From contig CM068323.1 of NCBI GenBank assembly GCA_034766995.1, positions 25,833,214-25,897,213 on the forward strand: a stretch of 64,000 bases of DNA, written 5' to 3'. A program made the position numbers and the translations under genes. Below, in pieces: positions 48,601 to 53,971 of this stretch. The notes below the pieces were generated by a model, which saw nothing but the letters and a program-made list of their open reading frames with translations, ran no database searches and was not told where the DNA came from. Positions within the stretch are counted from its first letter, which is position 1. Each line of letters starts with the position of its first letter. The DNA is from Acanthacorydalis orientalis. Its lineage: Eukaryota > Arthropoda > Insecta > Megaloptera > Corydalidae.

Positions 48601-50470
48601 CGCGACAAAGTCGGCGTGATGTTTGCTAGTATTCCGAATTTCACCGAGTTCTACTCAGAGGATATAAATAAAGGGATCGAATGTATTCGGGTGCTGAACG
48701 AAATCATAGGTATTTTAATCCGTGCCGAATGCAGATCTGATCTAGCTGAAATGTATGTTTCTTCCCAGTCGATTTCGACGAGCTGCTCGACGAGGAAAGG
48801 TTCCGTTCGATTGAAAAGATCAAAACGATCGGCGACATATACATGGCAGCGTCTGGACTGAACCCCTCCGATAAGGTCTCGCGAACGATTTACAGTGAAA
48901 CAGTGAAATATTAAATATAAAACACCCGTTTTAACGTCACAAACACATTCGTTCCAGGAGAACGCGAACGACGACAATCTGGATCATCTGTGTGCTTTGG
49001 TCGATTTCGCCTTCGCCATGCGACACAAGCTCGACGACGTGAACCAACATTCTTACAACACGTTCAGGTTAAGGGTCGGAATCTCTTGCGGCCCGTTAAT
49101 CGGTGGCGTCATAGGCGCACGGAAGCCGGTATTCGACATTTGGGGTAACACGGTCAACGAGGCGTCGCGGATGGACTCGACAGGAGTTATGGATTTTATA
49201 CAAGTTCCGAAATATACCGCCGAGGTACGCGTCCGCTCCTTTTCTCAAATCTTGTTTATGAATAGAATTGTGCCGAGTGAAAACACACGATCGGGGTTAT
49301 TGAGAAGCGTGTTTGATTTCGAAACAGTTGCTGTCGGCTCGAGGATACCAGACTCAGCTGCGCGGCCCCGTCGATGTAAAAGGGAAAGGTCTGATGGAAA
49401 CATATTATGTACTGGGACGCACGAAAGCGCGCAAGAACGGCTGTGTGCGACAGCCGAGCCAGTGTAGCAGTCTGGCGGCCGTTGTGTACGCGTTGGCGCA
49501 GACACGTCGTAAATTAAATACAAGTAAATTAATTAACAATGTCTTGAACACGGGTAGATGTATGTATGTATGTATACATAATAAACACGATTTCCAGGTG
49601 GTTCGATAATTCTTCGTTCAAAGTCTCGTAAGACTGAGTCGTCGGAAAAGATGAGTAAGCTGATCAATTATAGCTCTATGCGATTGTCTCAAAGGACACC
49701 AGCGCATCCGATCAGAAGGAATACGACTAGGGCACAGCATAGAAATTTACATGCGCGGTATGGATTAGCATACTTTCTTATAATCGGAATAAGCAATGAG
49801 GATCTCAATCAAAACTGTTAAATATTACAAACCACTTGCGTTGTCGCTCTTCGTCCTTTTGGATCAGCTCTGTTCTCCAATAAAGAGAAGACACTCAAGT
49901 TGATCTGAAAGGACGAAGACGATCGGTGCAACGTATCGACAGAGTAATGAATGTAAGAACGTATATTTTTAGTTACAACCCGTCCTTCAGTTTTTCACGA
50001 AAGAATGGCCAATCGAAACGTTCTTTTCGATTAAATTCCAGATTTTTATAAATGAATTTTCACTCTCGAGTCACGAGTCATTATTATCTGTTGTGAATTC
50101 CAGATCTCAGCCGAACATGAGACAGATTGATTCGTCGAACCGGGAGAGTAAACAGACAATAAACACGCCCGACCAGGAGACGAACGGTAGAGTACAAATA
50201 AAAATATCGCAGTCGGCACCTCACACGCCTGTCTCCGCGTCGGTTTACGATCTGTCGAACCACCAAGTTCCTAAACTGCTATCAGAACCGCTCGCGCTGT
50301 CTAAGACGAAGAGCGTGTCGCCGATACTGTTAAAAACGTCGCCGGTCGAAAAGATCAACAACAAAGCGTTCGACAACGACGAGAGACAGCCGTACTCCAG
50401 ACAGACGAGCCTCATTGCGCCAGTGCATTCCCCGAAGTCGATCATGAAATCAGAACCGAAGTTCTGTTGA
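14331..50470 (+). CDS. Ac78C: Membrane adenylyl cyclase, type 8 (Ac78C-like)
   Basis: Converts ATP to cAMP at the plasma membrane. My coding exons are 14331-14494, 36011-36173, 36557-36722, 36780-36946, 37656-37842, 38495-38673, 38739-38928, 40212-40364, 40423-40502, 41477-41626, 44354-44490, 44625-44795, 45355-45541, 45677-45916, 46061-46158, 46335-47384, 48278-48518, 48583-48709, 48769-48875, 48958-49224, 49328-49523, 49598-49757 and 50104-50470. They sum to 4,947 nt with every junction in phase (1,648 aa). Order: cytoplasmic N-terminus, six membrane spans, C1, C1b, six spans with a large extracellular loop, C2, long tail. C1 keeps two metal aspartates (FADIKGFT, about D451; GDCYYC, about D495), 44 residues apart as in the family. 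The C1, C1b, C2 and C2b wording fits vertebrate ADCY8 better than ADCY1, 2, 5 or 9. Introns 5 and 16 appear to use GC donors. Exon 1 is joined across 21.5 kb by phase only. Confidence 0.88.
15772..15819. repeat. (AT)n microsatellite
   Basis: About 48 bp of pure AT in intron 1, preceded by a ctgtctgtcta run. Confidence 0.95.
16130..16154. repeat. (AT)n tract at a mariner insertion site
   Basis: AT run abutting the left end of the mariner remnant. mariner inserts at TA, so AT tracts are natural targets. Confidence 0.9.
16155..16471 (-). mobile_element. mariner remnant with cecropia/Hsmar1-type ends
   Basis: The inverted ends 'ggttggttcaaaaataattg' and 'caattatttttgcaccaatc' lie next to TA. 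They resemble the ends of Hsmar1/MADE1 mariners. The minus strand from about 16,322 to 16,226 reads [20 protein letters not shown], then [10 protein letters not shown] and a stop. This is the usual form of a mariner transposase C-terminus. Everything N-terminal is deleted, so the element is non-autonomous. Confidence 0.8.
17194..17262. repeat. Compound (AT)n/(GT)n tract
   Basis: AT runs with catata and aaatata interruptions, ending in tgtgtgtgtgtg. Confidence 0.92.
17640..18310 (-). mobile_element. Non-LTR retrotransposon remnant, 3' part
   Basis: On the minus strand, about 18,300 to 18,105 reads [20 protein letters not shown], then [20 protein letters not shown]. The C-x2-C-x9-H-x4-C pattern is that of the zinc-knuckle (zf-RVT) segment behind LINE reverse transcriptases. 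Downstream, in broken frames, are an [16 protein letters not shown] stretch and [14 protein letters not shown]. Frame shifts and stops make it inactive. The clade (R1, Jockey or similar) is not decidable here. Confidence 0.6.
18957..18976. repeat. (CT)n microsatellite
   Basis: About 20 bp of CT followed by ttctattctattcta. Confidence 0.9.
19770..19910 (+). mobile_element. piggyBac transposase fragment
   Basis: Two adjoining frames read [10 protein letters not shown] and [20 protein letters not shown], then [11 protein letters not shown] and a stop. The D-E-x-M-I-P-F-K-G-x-x-x-x-K-Q-Y pattern is the conserved block around a catalytic aspartate in piggyBac transposases. A frame shift sits just before it. 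I see only this block, so it is a decayed fragment. It is the best candidate here for a relative of whatever mobilised the TTAA-type MITEs nearby. Confidence 0.75.
20881..21172 (+). mobile_element. Two piggyBac-like MITE left ends
   Basis: 'ttaacccgttaaacgttttg' (20,881) and 'ttaaccccttaagcattctg' (21,036) each start with TTAA plus CCC. Both continue into 'gagaat(g/a).gcac.ggtgtgc', as in the other family members. The second also keeps 'tttccaggcgatgacga'. No right end follows either, so both are truncated. Confidence 0.65.
21380..21461. repeat. (AT)n microsatellite
   Basis: About 82 bp, pure AT then interrupted by two tatg units. Confidence 0.95.
22744..22805. repeat. (AT)n microsatellite
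   Basis: About 62 bp, uninterrupted. Confidence 0.95.
24554..24681. repeat. Long interrupted (AT)n tract
   Basis: About 128 bp of AT with regular 'catatatata' interruptions. It abuts a piggyBac-like MITE end. Confidence 0.95.
24684..24803 (+). mobile_element. piggyBac-like MITE right end
   Basis: From 'ttttacaataaatagcaaaa' to 'ataaacgctcaaggggttaa' this matches the right third of the element at 37,881-38,232. It ends exactly at TTAA (24,800-24,803). The left part has been lost or replaced by the adjacent AT tract. Confidence 0.7.
26692..26755. repeat. (AT)n microsatellite
   Basis: About 64 bp of pure AT directly beside a mariner terminus. Confidence 0.95.
26756..27900 (+). mobile_element. 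Decayed mariner elements, composite
   Basis: The outer ends 'ggggtattggaaagtttttc' (26,756) and 'gaaaaactttccgatagccc' (to 27,898) are inverted repeats. Another end, 'agggggtaccaaaaagtttt', sits inside at 27,566, so at least two copies are joined. Coding remnants on + are [16 protein letters not shown] (27,032-27,080), after a broken [11 protein letters not shown], and [20 protein letters not shown] (27,605-27,665). These match the two N-terminal helix-turn-helix blocks of mariner transposases. Stops are frequent and the catalytic D,D34D part is not seen. Confidence 0.75.
28232..28278. repeat. (AT)n microsatellite
   Basis: About 47 bp with one 'catata' interruption. Confidence 0.93.
28930..29115. 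repeat. Direct repeat, copy left of the EHD gene
   Basis: 'ttattttgacaaatttacat' then 'taaaacattt' and 'aaagagtttttattct.atac' recur in the same order and orientation at 32,580-32,745. Both copies end near '..taa.tatcctgt.ac'/'taattgtcctgtcac'. The two copies bracket the intronless EHD gene. This copy also supplies a minus-strand AATAAA (28,965-28,970), about 255 bp past the EHD stop. Confidence 0.7.
29223..30854 (-). CDS. Past1: EH-domain dynamin-related ATPase (EHD/Past1/RME-1)
   Basis: Full-length 543-codon open frame without introns. EHD proteins bind ATP, oligomerise on membrane tubules and drive endocytic recycling at endosomes and the cell surface. Visible parts: N-terminal helix with [17 protein letters not shown]-loop GQYSTGKTT (62-70); [12 protein letters not shown] (150-153); NKAD (216-219); helical middle with [18 protein letters not shown]-terminal EH domain (about 437-533) with an EF-hand [13 protein letters not shown] (488-500) and HLVPPLKR. 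Length and start match the family (about 535-550 aa). It lies antisense in intron 1 of the cyclase gene. Lack of introns amid intron-rich neighbours suggests a retrocopy, but the frame and all motifs are intact, so it is probably functional. Confidence 0.96.
   Translation of the reverse strand: MHTWLSKEDIKHGQYDTVIEGLKEIYKTKLLPLEQHYLFHDFHSPQLDDPDFDAKPMILLVGQYSTGKTTFIKYLLEREFPGMRIGPEPTTDKFITVMYDEKNGIIPGNALVVDSKKQFGPLSKFGNSFLNRFQCSLVSCDLLKRISIVDTPGILSGEKQRLHRSYDFTAVLEWFAERVDRIILLFDAHKLDISDEFRRFIELLRGNDDKIRIVLNKADMIDHQQLMRVYGALMWSLGRIMQSPEVVRVYIGSFWDQALRYDSNRKLFEAEELDLFTDIETLPRNSTLRKLNDLIKRARLAKVHAYIIAELKKDMPTVFGKDHKKKDMIKNLADVYERLQHEHQISPGDFPELTKMQDNLYHHDFTKFHPIKPKLLKVVDKMLSDDIARLMEMIPLENHKRGDCSVRGNVIEGLVDAVSPFGFKRGEGADAGNGEHVWIVLKEKPDYDKIFDTLSPVDGKITGNAAKSEMIKSKLPSSILSKVWRLADVDKDGMLDDEEFALAMHLISVKLNGYDLPAELPDHLVPPLKRGVAKNAVSIGDNA
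31925..31969. repeat. (AT)n microsatellite
   Basis: About 45 bp, preceded by ttatattatatta. Confidence 0.93.
32580..32745. repeat. Direct repeat, copy right of the EHD gene
   Basis: Second copy of the 28,930-29,115 repeat, same orientation, diverged in its centre (tttctcgaataaattttta versus attttgacaaataaattttt). It ends shortly before an AT tract. Confidence 0.7.
32755..32796. repeat. (AT)n microsatellite
   Basis: About 42 bp, directly after the second direct-repeat copy. Confidence 0.93.
33137..33208. repeat. Interrupted (AT)n tract
   Basis: About 72 bp with two 'acat' interruptions, about 180 bp upstream of an EcKinase start. Confidence 0.93.
33386..34708 (+). CDS. EcKinase-like small-molecule kinase, copy 1
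   Basis: Complete single-exon gene, 440 codons, usual length for the arthropod EcKinase (ecdysteroid kinase-like, PF02958) family. These cytosolic enzymes have a choline-kinase/APH fold; some phosphorylate ecdysteroids and others are linked to detoxification. Visible: [13 protein letters not shown] (N-lobe glycine-loop region), FFVKRKP (ATP lysine candidate), LVVLEDL hinge, catalytic [12 protein letters not shown] (H251-G252-D253) and metal-binding LVDYQ (D275-Y276-Q277) followed by [10 protein letters not shown]. The ATG at 33,386 follows aaaaaac and starts the family-typical [11 protein letters not shown]. Two AATAAA motifs follow at 34,868 and 34,879. The gene lies on the same strand inside cyclase intron 1. 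The substrate cannot be told from sequence. Confidence 0.93.
   Translation: MCSEILTREECETVLKNSLKNTDCTLIDYKIAPFSKNLSGFLGEYFKLTIEFVVDNRETSTSFFVKRKPNTGDSENIVADFINETNAFNKELFFYQRIIAGADVEWAPKYHFSKTNELVVLEDLIAEGYEPSPRINELDMEHCKVALTTIAQFHAFCITHEHNKSVELGRPYSSIDEFPDSFTEVLFEDKPDRLGYMWFHTGLRCFRAFIDEYPNTNTMSRDTFKKLFERKFYEIREQIRPSKRYFNTISHGDIWSNNLLFRKKNGRPEHCYLVDYQLMRYNPPANDVLMFLMFNTSLDFHNKHTPELLIYYHGRLAEELNRAGLDCSQIIPWDEFEKSCKHFSTTWKLVRFVYLSVHSLDDAIVDEFLTDMDKYKNMMFFNREKLLLDVYKNDEKFRGIIIRMMDDIRDTLSVEILNRIDCVRILKEKRNSTKKKHHNE
34868..34884 (+). terminator. Two polyadenylation signals of EcKinase copy 1
   Basis: AATAAA at 34,868-34,873 and 34,879-34,884, about 160 bp after the stop codon. A transcript ending here would be independent of the host intron. 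Confidence 0.6.
35338..35403. repeat. Dispersed repeat, partner of 10,375-10,445
   Basis: See the partner entry; about 65 bp of similarity, same orientation. Confidence 0.55.
36011..36946 (+). CDS. Ac78C: Ac78C-like exons 2-4, cytoplasmic N-terminal part
   Basis: Exons 36011-36173, 36557-36722 and 36780-36946. Exon 2 holds a Cys-rich patch (NCVQKCCEV). Exon 3 is Gly, Pro and Ser rich with an acidic SDDELF motif. Exon 4 has the family-typical lead into the first membrane span: [11 protein letters not shown], then [15 protein letters not shown], comparable to the YFFPTLRKTF ... QRRKSEVVMN region of vertebrate ADCY8. A perfect 20-bp hairpin lies in the intron at 36,337-36,381. Confidence 0.75.
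36337..36381. repeat. Perfect 20-bp hairpin in a cyclase intron
   Basis: Arms 36,337-36,356 (ggtattaaataaaagagaca) and 36,362-36,381 are exact reverse complements around a 5-nt loop (ctttc). It lies in intron 2 of the cyclase, 175 bp before the next exon. The right arm is preceded by no known mobile-element end. Confidence 0.95.
37656..38928 (+). CDS. Ac78C: Ac78C-like exons 5-7, first membrane cassette
   Basis: Exons 37656-37842, 38495-38673 and 38739-38928 encode hydrophobic segments including [37 protein letters not shown] and [17 protein letters not shown]. After these comes the conserved [17 protein letters not shown] helix that leads into C1. The exon 5 donor is read as AAG|GCACGA. A GT donor 16 bp downstream (AAA|GTTTCA) would also keep the frame and add five or so residues. 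The intron carries a piggyBac-like MITE. Confidence 0.8.
37881..38232 (+). mobile_element. piggyBac-like MITE, complete
   Basis: About 352 bp with terminal inverted repeats 'taaccccttaagcgtttta' and 'ataaacgctcagggggttaa'. Interior blocks 'gagaatgtgcaccgg' and 'caataaatagcaaaagcgaa' recur in the other copies. It sits about 40 bp downstream of the exon 5 donor of the cyclase gene. No coding sequence. Confidence 0.8.
39224..39652 (+). repeat. Dispersed repeat flanked by direct repeats, cyclase intron 7
   Basis: 39,283-39,410 is the inverted partner of 13,158-13,282. On either side, 'gttgaccgcgtgtttttatt' (39,227) and 'gttgaccgcacgtttttatt' (39,610) begin a direct repeat of about 45 bp ('tgcaaata..' and '..gtctttctgtta'). 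Confidence 0.65.
40212..44795 (+). CDS. Ac78C: Ac78C-like exons 8-12, C1 catalytic domain
   Basis: Exons 40212-40364, 40423-40502, 41477-41626, 44354-44490 and 44625-44795. Motifs in order are [11 protein letters not shown] (metal site), [20 protein letters not shown] (second metal site), [30 protein letters not shown] and [19 protein letters not shown]. The run [15 protein letters not shown] and the [17 protein letters not shown] segment follow. No catalytic residue is missing. The intron between the third and fourth exons holds a complete EcKinase gene. Confidence 0.93.
40869..40915. repeat. (AT)n microsatellite
   Basis: About 47 bp of AT in cyclase intron 9. Confidence 0.95.
42031..43347 (+). 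CDS. EcKinase-like small-molecule kinase, copy 2 (nested)
   Basis: Complete single-exon gene of 438 codons, paralogue of the 33,386 gene; by eye roughly half of the residues agree. Visible: [45 protein letters not shown] (H249-G250-D251), [20 protein letters not shown] (D273-Y274-Q275) and a lysine-rich C-terminus like copy 1. All catalytic residues are present. It lies on the same strand within intron 10 of the cyclase gene, between exons encoding adjacent parts of C1. The GC-rich coding sequence contrasts with the AT-rich intron. A nearby AATAAA (43,451) suggests its own 3' end. Substrate unknown. Confidence 0.93.
   Translation: MYQKILTSDECDAVLGNALGRSDFRIVEYNISPLSDTATGFLGEHFKITIKFTVDDKEQLLKCFIKRTPDITDRRNIIADFITESNAFGKELFVYNTLIGGNRVEWAPRLYFSRRELLVLEDMAARGYETAVRCKDLDLDHCRIGLRTVAQMHAFGIVFEHNLSMERKRHVSLIEEYPEMFREVLFRAERDTIGGTWFESNLKTLHNYVEHHPNVRMARDLFKQIVTEKSSKIPTHLGPSNEYLNTISHGDLWSNNILFETKDGVPTHCCLVDYQLLRYTPPANDVLMFLELNTSADFKKKHLSELLIYYYETLTEELKLHDIDSSQIIPWEQFEKSCEDYSVTWKIIKCNYLAILGLEPPIFDNLLKDMDMYRDVMFYKKHDFVIEMYQKYPVYRKLIVGLVDELQDVFLADTIKESNCVKILKEKRNSIKMKNSIK
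43451..43456 (+). terminator. Polyadenylation signal of EcKinase copy 2
   Basis: AATAAA about 105 bp after the stop codon, still inside the host intron. If used in the host transcript it would truncate the cyclase message within C1. Confidence 0.5.
43634..43965 (+). mobile_element. mariner terminus pair in cyclase intron 10
   Basis: 'aggggtaccgaaacattttt' (43,634) and 'aggggtaccgaaatgttttt' (43,911) are two copies, in the same orientation, of the end of the mariner family at 26,756-27,900. The second continues with 'atattaaaataaaaaccagt', matching the sub-terminal part of that family. No transposase frame remains. Confidence 0.65.
44827..45277 (-). mobile_element. mariner remnant with transposase C-terminal half
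   Basis: Inverted ends 'gaggttgcattgaaagccgc' and 'gcggctttcaatgcaacctc'. In minus-strand frames I read [20 protein letters not shown] and, after a frame change, [12 protein letters not shown], then a stop where tryptophan is usual, then [12 protein letters not shown]. The D-L-A-P-x-D-Y-H-L-F block contains the third catalytic aspartate of mariner transposases. The N-terminal half is deleted. It lies in cyclase intron 12. Confidence 0.82.
45355..45916 (+). CDS. Ac78C: Ac78C-like exons 13-14, C1b linker
   Basis: Exons 45355-45541 and 45677-45916. They contain WTPEIPFKN and, near the end, [15 protein letters not shown], which align with the ADCY8 C1b segments around SPELPFDN and FSLMFKD. The middle is hydrophilic and subtype-specific. 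The 135-bp intron between them is more than half an (AT)n tract. Confidence 0.85.
45560..45636. repeat. (AT)n microsatellite filling a short intron
   Basis: About 77 bp of pure AT inside the 135-bp intron between exons 13 and 14 of the cyclase gene. Confidence 0.96.
46061..48518 (+). CDS. Ac78C: Ac78C-like exons 15-17, second membrane cassette with large loop
   Basis: Exons 46061-46158, 46335-47384 and 48278-48518. Predicted spans include [90 protein letters not shown] and [16 protein letters not shown]. Between spans three and four lies a hydrophilic loop of about 234 residues with ten N-X-S/T sites and several cysteines. It ends at CGHPEY, where the vertebrate protein has SYPEY. The last exon runs into C2 via RLDFLWKQQ and [14 protein letters not shown]. 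The donor after the long exon reads CAG|GCGAGT. Confidence 0.87.
47562..47909. repeat. Two-copy tandem repeat, 174-bp unit
   Basis: Copies 47,562-47,735 and 47,736-47,909 differ at only a few positions (for example ggggatgaac versus gtggataaac). They lie in the GC-AG intron 16 of the cyclase gene. High identity indicates a recent duplication. Confidence 0.95.
48583..49523 (+). CDS. Ac78C: Ac78C-like exons 18-21, C2 catalytic domain
   Basis: Exons 48583-48709, 48769-48875, 48958-49224 and 49328-49523. Motifs are [52 protein letters not shown] (ATP-site lysine present), [20 protein letters not shown] and [18 protein letters not shown] (Asn and Arg of the catalytic site present). The segment [16 protein letters not shown] follows. 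The end ([16 protein letters not shown]) aligns with the C2b part of ADCY8 known to bind calmodulin, so Ca2+/calmodulin control is plausible but inferred. Confidence 0.93.
49598..50470 (+). CDS. Ac78C: Ac78C-like exons 22-23, C-terminal tail
   Basis: Exons 49598-49757 and 50104-50470. A basic, Ser/Thr-rich tail of about 175 residues with no domain I recognise. It ends at TGA 50,468-50,470. It is longer than the vertebrate tail. The intron holds a 21-bp-stem hairpin (49,849-49,918). Confidence 0.8.
49849..49918. repeat. Intronic hairpin with 21-bp stem
   Basis: cttcgtccttttggatcagct (first 20 nt at 49,849-49,868) pairs with 49,898-49,918 (ends tgaaaggacgaag) with three mismatches around a loop of about 28 nt. 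It lies in the intron before the last cyclase coding exon. Confidence 0.8.
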
Positions 50471-50648
50471 ACCACAGTATCTTAAACGCGAAACGACACA
50501 AACATTCATTCGCGCAGTTAACAATCTAGTCTTGATGTGAATAGTAGTAAGGTTTAATTTATTGTCAAAGTATATTTTTTTATTATTTATTGTGAATTTA
50601 TCAACTGTATATTTAGGATTCATGTTGTGATAAAGGACATAAATCAAA

Positions 50649-50666
<18 letters not shown>

Positions 50667-50703
<37 letters not shown>
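50667..50703. repeat. Compound (AC)n/(AT)n tract
   Basis: acacacacacacatacatat followed by about 37 bp of AT. Confidence 0.93.
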
Positions 50704-50706
<3 letters not shown>

Positions 50707-52118
50707 CAAACAATTTTTATATTTAAAATTTAGAGTCCAAACTCTTCATTTATCCTCAAGATTCAAACTTTAGTGTGAAGTATTTGGACTTAATAACTGA
50801 TACATGCTTTGATAAATATTTTCCTTTTTAATATACATGTGTGCGTATATATTTAAACTGATCCATCGTTATCAAACTGAAATTCATCGATCGATTCATG
50901 TTTAAATTCAGTTCAGAGTATCCCCGACACAACTATTATAAATCGATAGACTTATTTTATTATAAGTTCTCTACCGTATCGAAAGTATCCCCTTACAAAT
51001 CATTTATATAAAAAAATCTGAAAAATGTCTATTTTAAATTCAATCTGCGTTGATTTATATTGCTATTCACTTTTAATATGTACTAATAATCTTAATGTCC
51101 TGTTTTAATTGTTTTGTTGATTTTAAAATGTGATAAATCTCTTAATGATCTCTAAGTGATAAATTTCTTAAAAATTAAATACATTTAAGTTGATTTTATG
51201 CATTGTCTATCAAAATATCGTGTATATACATACATACACACATACATACATATATACATATATATATGTATGTATATATTTCTAAGTGTTCTTTGATATG
51301 TTTATTTGAATTAAGAACTGTTCTTGATTTATGAATATATTTTTATTAAATTAAGAAGTGCGTTTTGGCCTGTTACATCCTGAAATATTAATTTAAACAT
51401 TTTGTCAGACATACAGGGTCTTTTAAACGTAATAAGCGTGTTTAAAACCTTAAAATTTCGAATGATTCTATTGAAAGTTAGAGTATGTGTATAAAGACGA
51501 TTACTCTTATCATAAATTAAGTACGAGCAACGTTTAGAAAAATTAATTACGATTGTATTTACTTTCTAATCTCTTATTAATTATAGATTTGTAAAAGTTA
51601 TCGATTGATTAACAATAATCTCATGTCAATAAAAGAGACTGTAGCTTTTTAACACAGTCTTTAATACCATATATTTAATTGCTTATAATTTATGTTAATT
51701 ATGAAGCCTATTTCTATTGATTTTATGAAATTCCAGTAATCTAATTAAGCTCTCTATTTTTTGCCTGAATCTGTATCTTAACACTACCCATTCTGCATCC
51801 ATGTTCCTATTTTTACAACTATTGCATTTCAGAATCACTCGACTTTGATAAAGAGAATTAAATTAATTCAATTTTTAATTCCCTTGCTATCGTTCCCATT
51901 TAAGACTTATTATATTCATTTATTGTCGAGGATGTGAGTTGTATATATTTATTTTTGTTTTGGTAAGAATATTTACGGTATTGGAAATAATTTAAATTAT
52001 AAAAAAATTAAAAGAGACCCCTGTTATATGTGTACCTGGTAATTTATCTAATCTAATTTCTTCTCTGTATTTATCTAATTGCTTATCATTTATTCCATAT
52101 CCTGATCGTTTTTATTGT

Positions 52119-52121
<3 letters not shown>

Positions 52122-52193
<72 letters not shown>

Positions 52194-52202
52194 ATATATA
52201 CA
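52122..52202. repeat. (AT)n microsatellite
   Basis: About 81 bp, with tatg interruptions at the right end. Confidence 0.95.
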
Positions 52203-52645
52203 TGATCTTTATCAAATCTGACTGAATGTTTGATTTTCTACTAAATTACAAAGAGTTTAGCATGTTAAAAAAATATTTAAAAATCTTTTTCAACAATTTT
52301 ATTTATGTTGAAAGGGACCAAATGCAAAACGTAAGCCCCTATGGAAAAGACCATCGAAATCTTATGTAAATAAGGGCCGGGTTTACAGCTGGAAGCGCAG
52401 CACCATTGAACAATTTTCCAAGTACGTCCCTGTACACCTCGAAATTATCCAAATAGGAGATAGTAAAGTACAATTTAGATAAGTTTATAGATTGTAAAAA
52501 TTGTTAAAATGTGACAAAATGTAATTCTTGTGATAAATACTCGACAAATATGCGTAAAATGTCCGATTTGTATGTAAATATCGACGTTGTGTTGTACATA
52601 ACCTAACAAAACCGGTAGCAGTCGTTATTTAAACATAAAAACTAA

Positions 52646-53971
52646 ATGTCGACAAACTACTGGGAAGATTCCGATCCGTTATGCTGTTGCGAGTATATGG
52701 ACAGTAATGAAGAACGAAATCACATTCTTGCTTGCTGTTGCAATTGTCAGGAGCTTGATGAAAGCTGTGATAGGTATTTTTTTTATATAAAATCACGACT
52801 TCTGCTTCCACGTTAACGTACCTCTCTATCGTTAAATTTTTCAGTCTAAGCAGATGCCAACGTGTTCCTTTCGCACAGTTCTACACCGTAATGCTAAGGA
52901 TACAGGACCGAATGCGAATACCGTGGAAAGGCGGCGCGAAACAGATAACGATCGACTCGTTGCTGCCGGCTATAATTTTACCGGTCCTGGGCGTCGTAGC
53001 GGCGCAGAGTCTATGGTGCACGGTTATCGTTTTCTTCAGCTTGCCGTTCCTCATCGATTTCGCACGTAAAATCTTCCGGAAGACGATACCGAGAACGAAA
53101 TTTTTCCTGATGTGGTGTATCAGCACTATCGTTCTACTGTGGAGCGTTTTCGAAATACTAGTCGTGCCGTTGTTAGAGATTTTGCCTGAAGAGAACGTCG
53201 TTCTGATGGCTTTTTTGTTCGGTGCTATCTTTTGCATATACAGAATCAAGAAACAAGCCCTGCTACAGAACGTCACTCAGAGTTCCGTACAGAATAGCGA
53301 AACAGGAATAGTTATCGATGAGAAGGAGAATTTGATACCTGAAAGTATTTGTGAAGTCTGTAAAACGAAGATGCCAAATAGAGCTTTTCACTGCTCCGTG
53401 TGCCAAGCTTGTGTAATGTTGAGAGATCGACATTGTATATGGTAAACTGTTTCTTCGGTCTATATCATCGCTCGAAACACGTATCGATTCTTCGTGCGTG
53501 CTGAAATAAATTTTATTTCCAGGTTAGATTGTTGCATCGGCGAACGAAATCGATTTCTGTTCGTCCTGTTTTTAATCCTGACGATCGCGAGTCTGACGTA
53601 CGGATCTAACTTGACGCTGACTACGGTCTGTCATCCGTTCACGCTCTACAAAACGATACTGCTTCCGGACGACTGTTCCGACGTATACTATGAATTCGAG
53701 TAAGAGACGCCGACGTCGAGTACCCTGAACGTACCGTATTAACGAAACGTTTCTTTTCAGTATGGCGCTGTGCTTTATCAGCGCGCTATACAGCTTACTT
53801 ATCGCAGTATTACTACTAGGTCTTCTAATACAACAATTGTGGCTTATATCTTTGGGCTTGACCGGTAGTGAACTGAAACATTACGGGAGGTCGTGTGCCT
53901 GTTGTGCTGTCCGACCGTACTCGAGAGGCTTCATCCGAAACTGGTTTCATTTCCTTTGTAAAAAGAACTGA
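52646..53971 (+). CDS. Zdhhc23: ZDHHC23-type palmitoyltransferase with DRHC motif
   Basis: DHHC enzymes attach palmitate to cysteines at Golgi, endosomal or plasma membranes. Exons 52646-52773, 52845-53441, 53523-53699 and 53761-53971 join in phase to 370 codons. The N-terminus (LCCCEYMDSNEERNH, then CCCNCQELDESCD) and RMRIPWKGGAK are diagnostic of the ZDHHC23 (NIDD) subtype, as is the C-terminal YSRGFIRNWFHF. Hydrophobic spans flank the Cys-rich domain CEVCKTKMPNRAFHCSVCQA. The catalytic signature reads D237-R238-H239-C240 (RDRHCIWLDCCIGERNRF) instead of DHHC. The zinc-ligand cysteines, the Asn and the Phe after the motif are kept. Activity may be altered. The gene is 2.2 kb downstream of the cyclase on the same strand. 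Confidence 0.92.

Larger units (their letters stand above)
50471..52645 (+). other. 3' flank of the cyclase gene, no further gene
   Basis: AT-rich, with AT tracts at 50,667-50,703 and 52,122-52,202. AATAAA occurs at 51,628-51,633 and could end the cyclase transcript about 1.2 kb past the stop. No coding frame of note; the last 100 bp should include the 5' UTR of the next gene. Confidence 0.45.
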
